IMG/VR virus record: IMGVR_UViG_3300034374_007216
Location: 1 to 64,000 of that record
Reading direction: 5' to 3' (one strand)
Length of the DNA: 64,000 nt
DNA from: a virus
Part shown: positions 19,352 through 26,193 of the stretch, one piece after another
How positions within the stretch are numbered: position 1 is the stretch's first letter
How the letters are laid out: each line of letters opens with the position of its first letter
The notes under the pieces: generated by a model
The model's database searches: none
What the model was told of the DNA's origin: nothing
Seen by the model: only the letters and a program-made list of their open reading frames with translations
Program-made: the position numbers and the translations under genes

Positions 19352-21001
19352 TCATCCCATATGCCCCCTACGAGAAATAAGAATACCAGCAGGGTCAAGA
19401 CCCATTCTGCTTGAATTTGTTTCAAGATTTTGTGTTGGTCCATCATTCTTTTCATCTTCATCTTCATTGTTTTGAACACCTGCGGGGTGGTCGGGAACAT
19501 GACCGTTTTCAAACGCCGAGCCTCCACCTTGCATCGCTTTCTTTAATTTCGCTTCTCTTTCTTTTGCCGCAATAAGCCGACGCATTAAATTAAGCATTTC
19601 CATATGTCTTGCGAAATTTTTTGCTTTCAAAATGTCGCTTTGAGTTCTATCTTCACTCATCATAATACTTGATGGTGGTGCTGGCATACTTGGTACAGAT
19701 GATTGAACAGGTGGTAATTGTGGTGGCATCATTGGTGGCATCATTGGTGGTTGTGGAGGTCGTGGTGCTCTTACTCGTAGTGGTCGAAGTGATGGTTGTC
19801 GCATCATTCCCTTTTGTTGTGGCAACAATCCACCAAGACGACCCGCTCCTGTTGGACCAGCATAACTGCCTCGTTGTGCAAATCGAGCGTGTGGTGAAAA
19901 TGTAGTTCGCACATTACCAAGAATTTTTCTTGCCTCGGATTGACCTTGATAGGCTCGGTATCGTTGTGGGTCTTTACTCATCGGTTGTTTAGTCGCAATA
20001 CCCCTGTGGCTCATTTCAACGGCTAAGTGAGGCAACATCAAACCTGTTTTCTTACCACCTTTGATACCACGCATACGGGCTTTAAACCGTCGCATTGTTG
20101 CCCCTACCGGGTCCATGCCGCCGGGAGGTCGCTTGAATTGTCCTGTTGATGGTCGAAATTCTTGACGGGCTTCTTGTTTTCTGCGTCGTGCAATTGTGCG
20201 TGGTGTTTCTATTTTGAGCAAATTACTCCAAGCATCATCCATCGGCTCGCTCATAGTGAAACCTGTTTTTTCATTAAACGGTACATCAGTAAAATCACGA
20301 TATTCACCTTCTATATCATCAAACGGGGGTCGTGCATCATCAACAATAAAATTATGTAAATCATATAATCTATCAAAAAAATCTTCACGAGATGTAGCAC
20401 CTGCTAAATGGTCTATATCGGGTTGTGTAAAATCATCCCCAATTCCTTCGTATTCCCACGGTTTATCTATCAATTCTTGAATCCAATTATACCATTCGGG
20501 GTGAACATCATCACGATTTGGCATATTATATCTGTATTTGTATTGATTTTCTCCGGGGTGTACAGTAGGTTCTTCCTTCAACAATGTACTCCAAGCATCA
20601 TCCATCGGCTCGCTCATTGCGATTGGTAATGGTCCTGTCATTGCTGAACCTGTGCCTGTTTTAGCACCTGTAGCAAGGTCAAGTAAATTACCTCGACTAC
20701 CGGGCGGTCCACCTGTAAGTCCAATTTCACGCTCTTCATCTCTTTTGTTTGAATCATTCATAGCAACAGGGCTTTCTTCACCACGCAATCCTTGTGAAGC
20801 ACGAATTTTAATGTGTTTTATTTTACCCTTATTTGCTTTCTTTTCTTCTTCTTTGAGTTTCTTTTCTTCACGCTTTTGCTCATTGTATTCGGGTGAAGCG
20901 GGATTGTATTTTGTTTCATCTTCATTTGCAGATGAATACATCTTATCCGATTCACTACGAGGGTTATACAGGCGAGTGTCCGAACCTCTTCCCATAACCA
21001 T
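19352..21001 (-). CDS. Hypothetical multi-module protein with two internal SEPMDDAW tags
   Basis: 549 residues. The start ATG follows the upstream TAA (TAATG). Two copies of SEPMDDAWSxLLK occur, encoded at about 20212-20256 and 20578-20623, and the DNA under them is nearly identical for 28 bases. Between them is an acidic region (GEYRDFTDVPFNEKTGF). After the second copy comes a basic Arg/Gly segment, then a Pro/Met-rich stretch (PPQPPMMPPMMPPQLPP) and a helical C-terminus. The pattern of tag plus cargo-like module matches 26194-28524 and 28576-30453. Function is unknown; an internal virion or delivered protein is inferred. Confidence 0.75.
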   Translation of the reverse strand: MVMGRGSDTRLYNPRSESDKMYSSANEDETKYNPASPEYNEQKREEKKLKEEEKKANKGKIKHIKIRASQGLRGEESPVAMNDSNKRDEEREIGLTGGPPGSRGNLLDLATGAKTGTGSAMTGPLPIAMSEPMDDAWSTLLKEEPTVHPGENQYKYRYNMPNRDDVHPEWYNWIQELIDKPWEYEGIGDDFTQPDIDHLAGATSREDFFDRLYDLHNFIVDDARPPFDDIEGEYRDFTDVPFNEKTGFTMSEPMDDAWSNLLKIETPRTIARRRKQEARQEFRPSTGQFKRPPGGMDPVGATMRRFKARMRGIKGGKKTGLMLPHLAVEMSHRGIATKQPMSKDPQRYRAYQGQSEARKILGNVRTTFSPHARFAQRGSYAGPTGAGRLGGLLPQQKGMMRQPSLRPLRVRAPRPPQPPMMPPMMPPQLPPVQSSVPSMPAPPSSIMMSEDRTQSDILKAKNFARHMEMLNLMRRLIAAKEREAKLKKAMQGGGSAFENGHVPDHPAGVQNNEDEDEKNDGPTQNLETNSSRMGLDPAGILISRRGHMG

Positions 21002-21735
21002 TATTCAACCCCCATGTTTTCTTGCAATTGGCGTTTTATACGCATCCAAGTTTCGGGGCTTTCTTTACCCAACTCAACTTGAAGAATGTTAAATGTTTGA
21101 TTGACTTGTTGCCCATCACTCTTTGCACCCCATTGGTCTTGGAAACGCAACAAGTCTTTGACAGTTTCTCGTACTTCTTTATGAAGAGCGACAGCATCTC
21201 GTACAAACCCATCTTCATGTACAGTTCCTTCATCAAGTAGTTCACTTAGTTTGTGATTTAATTTCTCAGCATTTGAACGGAGTAAAGCAATTTCTTGACC
21301 CGCAACAAGTGCCACTTCCATAGCCGCAGATTTTTGGACAAGTGGTTGAAAATGACTCTTCATATGACGATATACAACAGTTTCTTTTATCTCTAATTGA
21401 TTTGCTATTTCATCGGATGTAATTTCATTTGAGAAATAAGCGGTTTCATACTCAGCACGCATTGGTGTAGTACACACAGGACACGATTCATTTGCCGCTT
21501 CGTAATATTCACCCATATGATTTCGATAATGACGGTCTGCGGTGTTCTGCCTCCACCCCATATCTTTATCCAATTGACGAGCAGAAATGTGGCCTTGAAG
21601 CATCTCTTCTTCTAATGAATCACGCTCTTCGGAAATGCAAAAAGCACAGGAACGCTTGACTATACGCTCCGCCGCCATGAGCGTTCTATAGAGTTCAAGT
21701 TCAAAACAATTATGGATGAAAGGTGCTTCCAACAT
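21001..21735 (-). CDS. Double zinc/HTH protein, candidate small terminase subunit
   Basis: 244 residues from ATG 21735; a TTG at 21792 or an ATG at 21675 are alternatives. It contains two similar units. Unit one is SCAFCISEERDSLEEEML, GHISARQLDKDMGW and ADRHYRNHMGEY. Unit two is SCPVCTTPMRAEYE, NEITSDEIANQLEI and VYRHMKSHF. Each is a Cys pair plus a helix-turn-helix ending in an R-H-x-x-x-H element. The C-terminal 110 residues are coiled coil (LLRSNAEKLNHKLSELLDEG). DNA-binding HTH plus an oligomerising coil at the head of the packaging operon fits a small terminase subunit or a late regulator; this is inference. Confidence 0.78.
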   Translation of the reverse strand: MLEAPFIHNCFELELYRTLMAAERIVKRSCAFCISEERDSLEEEMLQGHISARQLDKDMGWRQNTADRHYRNHMGEYYEAANESCPVCTTPMRAEYETAYFSNEITSDEIANQLEIKETVVYRHMKSHFQPLVQKSAAMEVALVAGQEIALLRSNAEKLNHKLSELLDEGTVHEDGFVRDAVALHKEVRETVKDLLRFQDQWGAKSDGQQVNQTFNILQVELGKESPETWMRIKRQLQENMGVE

Positions 21736-21738
21736 ACC

Positions 21739-22050
21739 ATGTGGGGGCGAAAACGAATAGCCAAAATACCCCTCACAAAAGAAACGCTTCAAAGCCTAAC
21801 AAACGCCGCATCCGATGTTTGTCATGGTCGTTTTGCTCCAAAACACATTGTAGCCGAGCGTTTAAGAATTTGTTCAACTTGTCCTTACGGCGGTACAAGA
21901 TGTGATTTGTGTGGCTGTTTTATCAAAACAAAAGTATCACTATTGAATTCTAAATGCCCAATAGAAAAGTGGTCAAGCCCCTCTCGTGATGCGGGAATAG
22001 ACAGCACTCAAGAAAATAGTGCTGGCGAAGATTCCAATGACAAGGTATGA
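21739..22050 (+). CDS. Small phage-type zinc-ribbon protein (CP.EKW family)
   Basis: 103 residues read rightward inside the otherwise leftward block. RLRICSTCPYGGTRCDLCGC followed by FIKTKVSLLNSKCPIEKW matches a small zinc-ribbon family widespread in phages (R-x-x-x-C-x-x-C, C-x-x-C-G-C, CP-x-x-KW). Its function is unknown. The start is uncertain: ATG 21739 or ATG 21712. The last 78 bases overlap the 3' end of the membrane-protein gene on the other strand. The strong motif makes this a real gene despite the overlap. Confidence 0.75.
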   Translation: MWGRKRIAKIPLTKETLQSLTNAASDVCHGRFAPKHIVAERLRICSTCPYGGTRCDLCGCFIKTKVSLLNSKCPIEKWSSPSRDAGIDSTQENSAGEDSNDKV

Positions 22051-22215
22051 TGCTTTTTCCGAGCCAAGTGTATCTCCTTTAAACAAGAGAATCATTGTAA
22101 GAGCCACAATGAATGAAATAATTTGTACCATAATCATGTCAATAATCACGCTTCGATTTGGGTTTAAAACATCAAGTGTTGTTGCGGCAAATGAAGATGG
22201 AAGGTATTTATCCAT
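21973..22215 (-). CDS. Small two-helix membrane protein
   Basis: 80 residues, ATG after GGGAGGAAGATA. Two hydrophobic segments are clear: MIMVQIISFIVALTMILLF (about 27-45) and SYLVIGIFASTIFLSAVYS (about 56-74), joined by a short polar turn. It could be a holin-like or membrane-anchoring protein near the packaging genes, but archaeal viral holins are poorly defined, so no function is assigned. Its 3' end overlaps the oppositely oriented zinc-ribbon gene. Confidence 0.8.
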   Translation of the reverse strand: MDKYLPSSFAATTLDVLNPNRSVIIDMIMVQIISFIVALTMILLFKGDTLGSEKASYLVIGIFASTIFLSAVYSRITRGA

Positions 22216-22216
22216 A

Positions 22217-22852
22217 TTATCTTCCTCCCGTTATAATACTACGAGCAAATGAACCAACACCGCCTCCAACTTTTTGCATCATTCCCTCATCAGCAAGTGC
22301 TGAATGTAGCATACCACCCATCATTGATTGTTGTGCAAAATATGCTAATTGTTGTTGGTTTTGTTCAGCCGCATTAATGTTTTGTTGTGCGGTGCTTTGA
22401 AGAGATGAAAAATGAGATTTTACATTTTCACTGCTAATGGTTTGCAAGTGTTGTGGTAATTTTGATACATCAAGTGTCATTGTTCCATTATCTTCGTCAA
22501 TGTTGAATGTAGCATTTCGCAATATTTCAAGAACTGAAAACGAAATAAGTGAAGATAACATATCAATCATTAAGCCCATTTGATTACTTGCAATAAACCT
22601 GTCAATAGGCACTATACCACGAAGCAACATGATTTGCAATTCCATATCGGATGGTGGAGTAATTGGTTGCTGACCCCATTGACTTGCTTGGCCTCCCGTC
22701 ATACCGTTCATGAACGCCCCTGTGCCACCTTGCATCATTGGTTGTTGTGTTGCCCACGGATTTTGCATTTGCATAGGAGAATTTCCCATTGATGCACCTA
22801 AATTTAACGCACCATTGCTATTTGTATATTGTGTGCTACTCAAACCTAACAT
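22217..22852 (-). CDS. Met/Gln-rich hypothetical virion protein
   Basis: 211 residues from ATG 22852, just after the upstream stop. The N-terminal 70 residues are Gly/Met/Gln-rich (GNSPMQMQNPWATQQPMMQG). A helical core follows (MELQIMLLRGIVPIDRFI and GLMIDMLSSLISFSVLEIL), then a Gln-rich helix and a Gly-rich end. The two hydrophobic stretches could insert into a membrane or pack in a bundle. It lies in the block of minor structural-type genes; no family is recognised. Confidence 0.72.
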   Translation of the reverse strand: MLGLSSTQYTNSNGALNLGASMGNSPMQMQNPWATQQPMMQGGTGAFMNGMTGGQASQWGQQPITPPSDMELQIMLLRGIVPIDRFIASNQMGLMIDMLSSLISFSVLEILRNATFNIDEDNGTMTLDVSKLPQHLQTISSENVKSHFSSLQSTAQQNINAAEQNQQQLAYFAQQSMMGGMLHSALADEGMMQKVGGGVGSFARSIITGGR

Positions 22853-22853
22853 C

Positions 22854-23783
22854 TTACTCGATACCCCCAAACATTTCTTGTTCAAGAGCATTTTGGTTAT
22901 TTATCATATCTTGAAATGAGGCAGTTGGTTGGTTCATCATAAATAATTCATGCTCAAAAATCCTCAAATCAAATGTAATTGTAGTGATGTCATTGCGATT
23001 AGTCATTGGATTTGTATAATGAGTAATTGTAATTCCATTGGTTTTCTTTGAATCTCGAATCAACTCATCAAGGAACGGTTCATATTTTTGCAACATTTCG
23101 GGTGTTGGGTCTTTTTTCTTAAATGAAGAAACCGGCACAGTAACTACGCTGACTCCTTTTTTCACTTGGTCACGAAGTCTTTTTGGATTAGCCTCTCTAA
23201 TTTTATCTTCTTCTGCTTCCCACTTGCAAAGAAGATGATACAAATGCATGTGTTCGGGGCAATATGTACCTTTCATTTTTCGACCATTCGTAACTTTTTC
23301 TTTTGCTACAAATGCTTCGGCTTGCCCCGTAACAGGGTTTTGCCAATACAATTCCCAAAGTGTATTACCTGTATCTTCATCGCATATTTTGGCATAGAGA
23401 TTATCATATTGAATGAGTGTAGCACAATCGCAACCATCAACAACGCACATACTTGATTGTTTATCGTAGCGATATTTACGACCAAAAAACAATCGAAGAG
23501 GATTTAACAAATTTCTTTTTGATGGAGTGAGCAATCGGTATGCTTGTTTAATGTCTTTTTTTCTTGCTTTGTTTGGGTCGGGATGGCGACTTGGATAAAA
23601 ATTGACTTTTGGAACTTCTAAGTTTGCTTGATTTGCAATGTTTTGCATAGACTGTTGAGCGGTGGCTTGCTCTAACAAAGCGGCATGACTTAACCCTGCA
23701 TTTCCTTGTTGGCTTAGTGCGTACAAATGTGCTTCATTTGCATCCGATAAACGATACTGTGGTTCTCGATAAAAATTCATCAT
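22854..23783 (-). CDS. Hypothetical zinc-binding protein of the structural block
   Basis: 309 residues, ATG after AGGTGATTCACA and overlapping the upstream stop. A helical, Gln-rich N-terminus (ALLEQATAQQSMQNIANQAN) is followed by a basic segment and then Cys/His residues in SSMCVVDGCDCATLIQYDN and GTYCPEHMHLYHLLC, which could form a zinc site. The C-terminal part (ITITHYTNPMTNRNDITTIT) is strand-like. No known fold is recognised. It sits between the AbrB-type regulator and the Met/Gln-rich protein. Confidence 0.72.
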   Translation of the reverse strand: MMNFYREPQYRLSDANEAHLYALSQQGNAGLSHAALLEQATAQQSMQNIANQANLEVPKVNFYPSRHPDPNKARKKDIKQAYRLLTPSKRNLLNPLRLFFGRKYRYDKQSSMCVVDGCDCATLIQYDNLYAKICDEDTGNTLWELYWQNPVTGQAEAFVAKEKVTNGRKMKGTYCPEHMHLYHLLCKWEAEEDKIREANPKRLRDQVKKGVSVVTVPVSSFKKKDPTPEMLQKYEPFLDELIRDSKKTNGITITHYTNPMTNRNDITTITFDLRIFEHELFMMNQPTASFQDMINNQNALEQEMFGGIE

Positions 23784-23950
23784 TGTGAATCACCTTTTAT
23801 TTGTGCTGTAAAACCATTGCTGGTTTGTACAATACTCCATTCTATTTTTGTTCCTTTTTTAAGATTTAGAAATTCTGCTATCCACATTGGAATAACAGTT
23901 CTTACACTTTTTGTATCTTTTCCTACTGATGCTACTGTTGTTTTTGTCAT
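23780..23950 (-). CDS. AbrB/SpoVT-type swapped-hairpin DNA-binding protein
   Basis: 56 residues from ATG 23950, preceded by AGGTGATAAT. The sequence TTVASVGKDTKSVRTVIPMW followed by IAEFLNLKKGTKIEWSI matches the AbrB/SpoVT fold (beta strands, a basic Ser/Arg stretch, a helix ending LxLKKGxKIEW). Such proteins dimerise and bind DNA as transition-state regulators or antitoxins, and they are common in archaea. No toxin gene is seen beside it, so a viral transcription regulator is the likelier role. Confidence 0.85.
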   Translation of the reverse strand: MTKTTVASVGKDTKSVRTVIPMWIAEFLNLKKGTKIEWSIVQTSNGFTAQIKGDSQ

Positions 23951-23958
23951 ATTATCAC

Positions 23959-24675
23959 CTATGCTGTAAGTAAATTTACCATTGTATTTTCCACATTCCA
24001 ACCTATTCTCGTTGCCATGAATGATTTTCTTGTTGGTACACCTGCTTTTTGCAAACGAATTAAATCATCACGAAAAGCATCAAATATTTTGTGTTCTCCT
24101 ATTCTGTCTTGCCCCCACAACATTGCGGCAGTTTCATCAAAAAACCTATCCGCTTTGTTTGCTACAATCATAATTAACTTTGGAATATATTTTTTACCTT
24201 TCCATCTGCTTTTTAAATTTCTATATCGGTATTGTCTATGTACGATAGCATCCACTAAATATTTGAAACCAGCAATTTGTTGTAATGCTTCTTCGCCGCC
24301 TTTCAACACTCTATCGTCAAATATATACACAATTGCTTCGGCTTGTCGAGTTACCATGTCATCAATCCATAGATTCCAAAAACGCTCTTGACCACCTATA
24401 TCGGATGAAAATACAACACGCTTTTGACCTTTCCATGAAATACGCTTTCGTGTAGGTTTTGGAAGTAAATACCTACCGAGAATTCGCATATGTTCAGTAC
24501 GCTCTTCTAACGGTATGTCTTCCATTTCACCGGGTGTTGTCATAAAACGGTCAAGTGTAGTTTTACCAACTAATCCCGCACCGTAAATACCGACCTTGCG
24601 TGGCTTCCATGAGTTGTATAGGGTTTGACCCCATATTGCCGCACCGACAACCGCCGAGCCAACGGGTTCAACCAT
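23959..24675 (-). CDS. Arf/Ras-like small GTPase
   Basis: 238 residues, ATG after GGGGTGGTTAG, overlapping the upstream gene by 8 bases. The G-domain motifs are complete: P-loop GAGLVGKT (residues 32-39), switch II DIGGQERFW (92-100) and NKAD (173-176). DxGGQ with a following E-R-F is typical of the Arf/Ras/Rab superfamily rather than bacterial GTPases. An N-terminal hydrophobic segment (SAVVGAAIWGQTLYNSW) could be an amphipathic membrane helix, as in Arf proteins. It lies beside a single-pass membrane protein (24668-24928) and a two-pass one (24940-25509). The role, perhaps membrane remodelling or host regulation, is unknown. Confidence 0.88.
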   Translation of the reverse strand: MVEPVGSAVVGAAIWGQTLYNSWKPRKVGIYGAGLVGKTTLDRFMTTPGEMEDIPLEERTEHMRILGRYLLPKPTRKRISWKGQKRVVFSSDIGGQERFWNLWIDDMVTRQAEAIVYIFDDRVLKGGEEALQQIAGFKYLVDAIVHRQYRYRNLKSRWKGKKYIPKLIMIVANKADRFFDETAAMLWGQDRIGEHKIFDAFRDDLIRLQKAGVPTRKSFMATRIGWNVENTMVNLLTA

Positions 24676-24928
24676 CTAACCACCCCAATACCCAATTTCC
24701 AAAATCTTCGACTTTGTTCCAAAACCATTCCACTGTATTTACCCATAACGATTCACCTGTTATGTTTTCCCATAAACTCACAAACATCATACCTAAAATT
24801 GTAAAAAGAATTGTTCTTATCCATCCAATACCTTTTTCGTAATAATTATCAAGTGTGTTTTGCGTATGCAATGCTCGTAGCGTAGCCTCAGTCGAATCAT
24901 CTTCGGGAGTTTTAAAGATTCGACCCAT
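24668..24928 (-). CDS. Small membrane protein next to the GTPase
   Basis: 86 residues. There is a polar N-terminus (FKTPEDDSTEATLRALHTQN), one clear membrane helix (WIRTILFTILGMMFVSLW, about 36-53) and a Trp-rich amphipathic C-terminus (NTVEWFWNKVEDFGNWVLGW). The gene overlaps the GTPase gene by 8 bases, so the two are translationally coupled. It may be the membrane partner of that GTPase; this is inference from coupling only. Confidence 0.8.
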   Translation of the reverse strand: MGRIFKTPEDDSTEATLRALHTQNTLDNYYEKGIGWIRTILFTILGMMFVSLWENITGESLWVNTVEWFWNKVEDFGNWVLGWLDG

Positions 24929-24939
24929 GAGGTATCACC

Positions 24940-25509
24940 TCACTCTTCTTTCTTTTGAAAACGCTTATCTGGTGTTCCATCTTTTTTTAATGTAACATCT
25001 TCATCTGCAATACCCAAACCTAAATTGATTGGTTGTTTAATTTCAGCAGTATGTTTTGGCGGATTTTCAATAAGTTTGTTTTCTTCTTTAAAAGCGGATG
25101 GTGCATCTATAACACCCCAAGACGGCGGCATTTTACCGGGATTTAACTCCATCCATCTAAGTTCTGCTTCAAGTTGTGCTTCTTGCACTCTTATTTCCAT
25201 TTCCGACCTGCGTGCATCAAATTGATTTTGCATGTTACGGTATCGAAAACTGCGTTCTCTCTCAATGTTTTGAAGGCGTACTTTTTCTTGCATGTTTTGT
25301 TCAAAGAACATTTTGAAGAAATAATACGCTATACCTTGTACAAAAAATGCCGCCATAGCGTAAGTGAACCCGTTCACTACGGGGTCATTACTGTTTAGCC
25401 ACATATCTGCATCAAAGAAACCTATTGCCAATCCTACAAGTGCAGATTGGGCAAGAATTAGCCCCATTAGTCGTATTTCAGCCTCGGTTGTGTTACTATT
25501 CGGTTGCAT
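24940..25509 (-). CDS. Two-pass membrane protein with cytosolic coiled coil
   Basis: 189 residues from ATG 25509, preceded by GAGTGAGGA. Two hydrophobic segments (LMGLILAQSALVGLAIGFF and GFTYAMAAFFVQGIAYYFF) are followed by a long charged coiled coil (RNMQNQFDARRSEMEIRVQE) and a polar tail. The candidate origin element begins about 45 bases upstream. It is probably co-transcribed with the other membrane protein and the GTPase. No family is recognised. Confidence 0.8.
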   Translation of the reverse strand: MQPNSNTTEAEIRLMGLILAQSALVGLAIGFFDADMWLNSNDPVVNGFTYAMAAFFVQGIAYYFFKMFFEQNMQEKVRLQNIERERSFRYRNMQNQFDARRSEMEIRVQEAQLEAELRWMELNPGKMPPSWGVIDAPSAFKEENKLIENPPKHTAEIKQPINLGLGIADEDVTLKKDGTPDKRFQKKEE

Positions 25510-25553
25510 TGTCCTCACTCTTGGTCAAAAATATGGTCATTATAACTGTTTCG

Positions 25554-25722
25554 CTTTATTCACTTTATTCAAAACTTTATTCACTCAAATGACTATTCCT
25601 ACTTTATTCACTTTATTCATAGTGTCTTAAAATAATATATAATAAATAATAGAGGTATAATGAATAATGAATATTTGCTTTGGTCATTTTGGTGAATAAA
25701 GTTTTGAATAAAGTGAATAAAG
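25554..25722. repeat. Inverted-repeat, AT-rich element, copy 1 (candidate replication origin)
   Basis: A 31-base arm at 25554-25584 is repeated exactly in inverted orientation at 25692-25722. Each arm is built from iterons of the form TTTATTCAC / TTTATTCA. Further iterons at 25601-25620 lie inside. The core at about 25628-25670 is almost pure A+T. Iterons around an AT-rich core are typical of replication origins (initiator boxes plus unwinding element). A second copy lies at 34563-34795. It falls in the only long gap of this leftward block. A termination or recombination function is possible. Confidence 0.7.
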
Positions 25723-25729
25723 TGAGTGC

Positions 25730-26191
25730 TTACCATTGCCTAAAGACAGGTACTGAAGTATCTCCGTAGCCTAATTGCTGTAATGCTCTCATACGATGGC
25801 GACCATCATGACCCACAGGACTATCGGTAAATACATAGTCTGCTCTTGGTATTACAAAACGCATATCTTCTCCTTGCATTGCTCTTTGCATGAGGTTTTT
25901 GTAGTAATCATCTTCAACCATTTCATCTGTTCCTGTTTCTTGTAAGAATTGATTTGGAGTCATGTTGGTTATTTCCGCAAAATCTTCTAAATCACTTTCA
26001 TGCGGTATTTCTCTTTCAGTTGAATCAAATGTTTTTCCTTCTTTTATCCAAACACCCGGTAATCCCCCATGAAGACTTTTATCTTGTGTCCAATCTTCAT
26101 TATCTCCTTGAGTGACAAAACGAATACCGGGTACATTTGTTTCATACACCGGCATTTTCAAAAACAACCAAGCCTTGTCCATCGGAGTCAT
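25730..26191 (-). CDS. ParB-like nuclease-fold protein with N-terminal tag
   Basis: 153 residues. It starts MTPMDKAWLFLKMPVY, the helix tag. The C-terminal part, VFTDSPVGHDGRHRMRALQQ then LGYGDTSVPVFRQW, is the ParB-like pattern (DGRHR followed by a helix and VPV). ParB-like domains bind nucleotide or DNA and some act as nucleases or regulators. The middle is acidic. It lies between the candidate origin and the four-tag protein, 2 bases from the latter. DNA partition is not implied because no ParA is seen. Confidence 0.78.
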   Translation of the reverse strand: MTPMDKAWLFLKMPVYETNVPGIRFVTQGDNEDWTQDKSLHGGLPGVWIKEGKTFDSTEREIPHESDLEDFAEITNMTPNQFLQETGTDEMVEDDYYKNLMQRAMQGEDMRFVIPRADYVFTDSPVGHDGRHRMRALQQLGYGDTSVPVFRQW

Positions 26192-26193
26192 TT

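Noticed and set aside
23780-23950. Antitoxin of a toxin-antitoxin pair
   Set aside because: AbrB-type fold alone; neither neighbour looks like a toxin.
25730-26191. Plasmid-style ParB partition protein
   Set aside because: Only the short ParB-like GRHR block is present, without the HTH domain or a ParA partner, so partition is not claimed.
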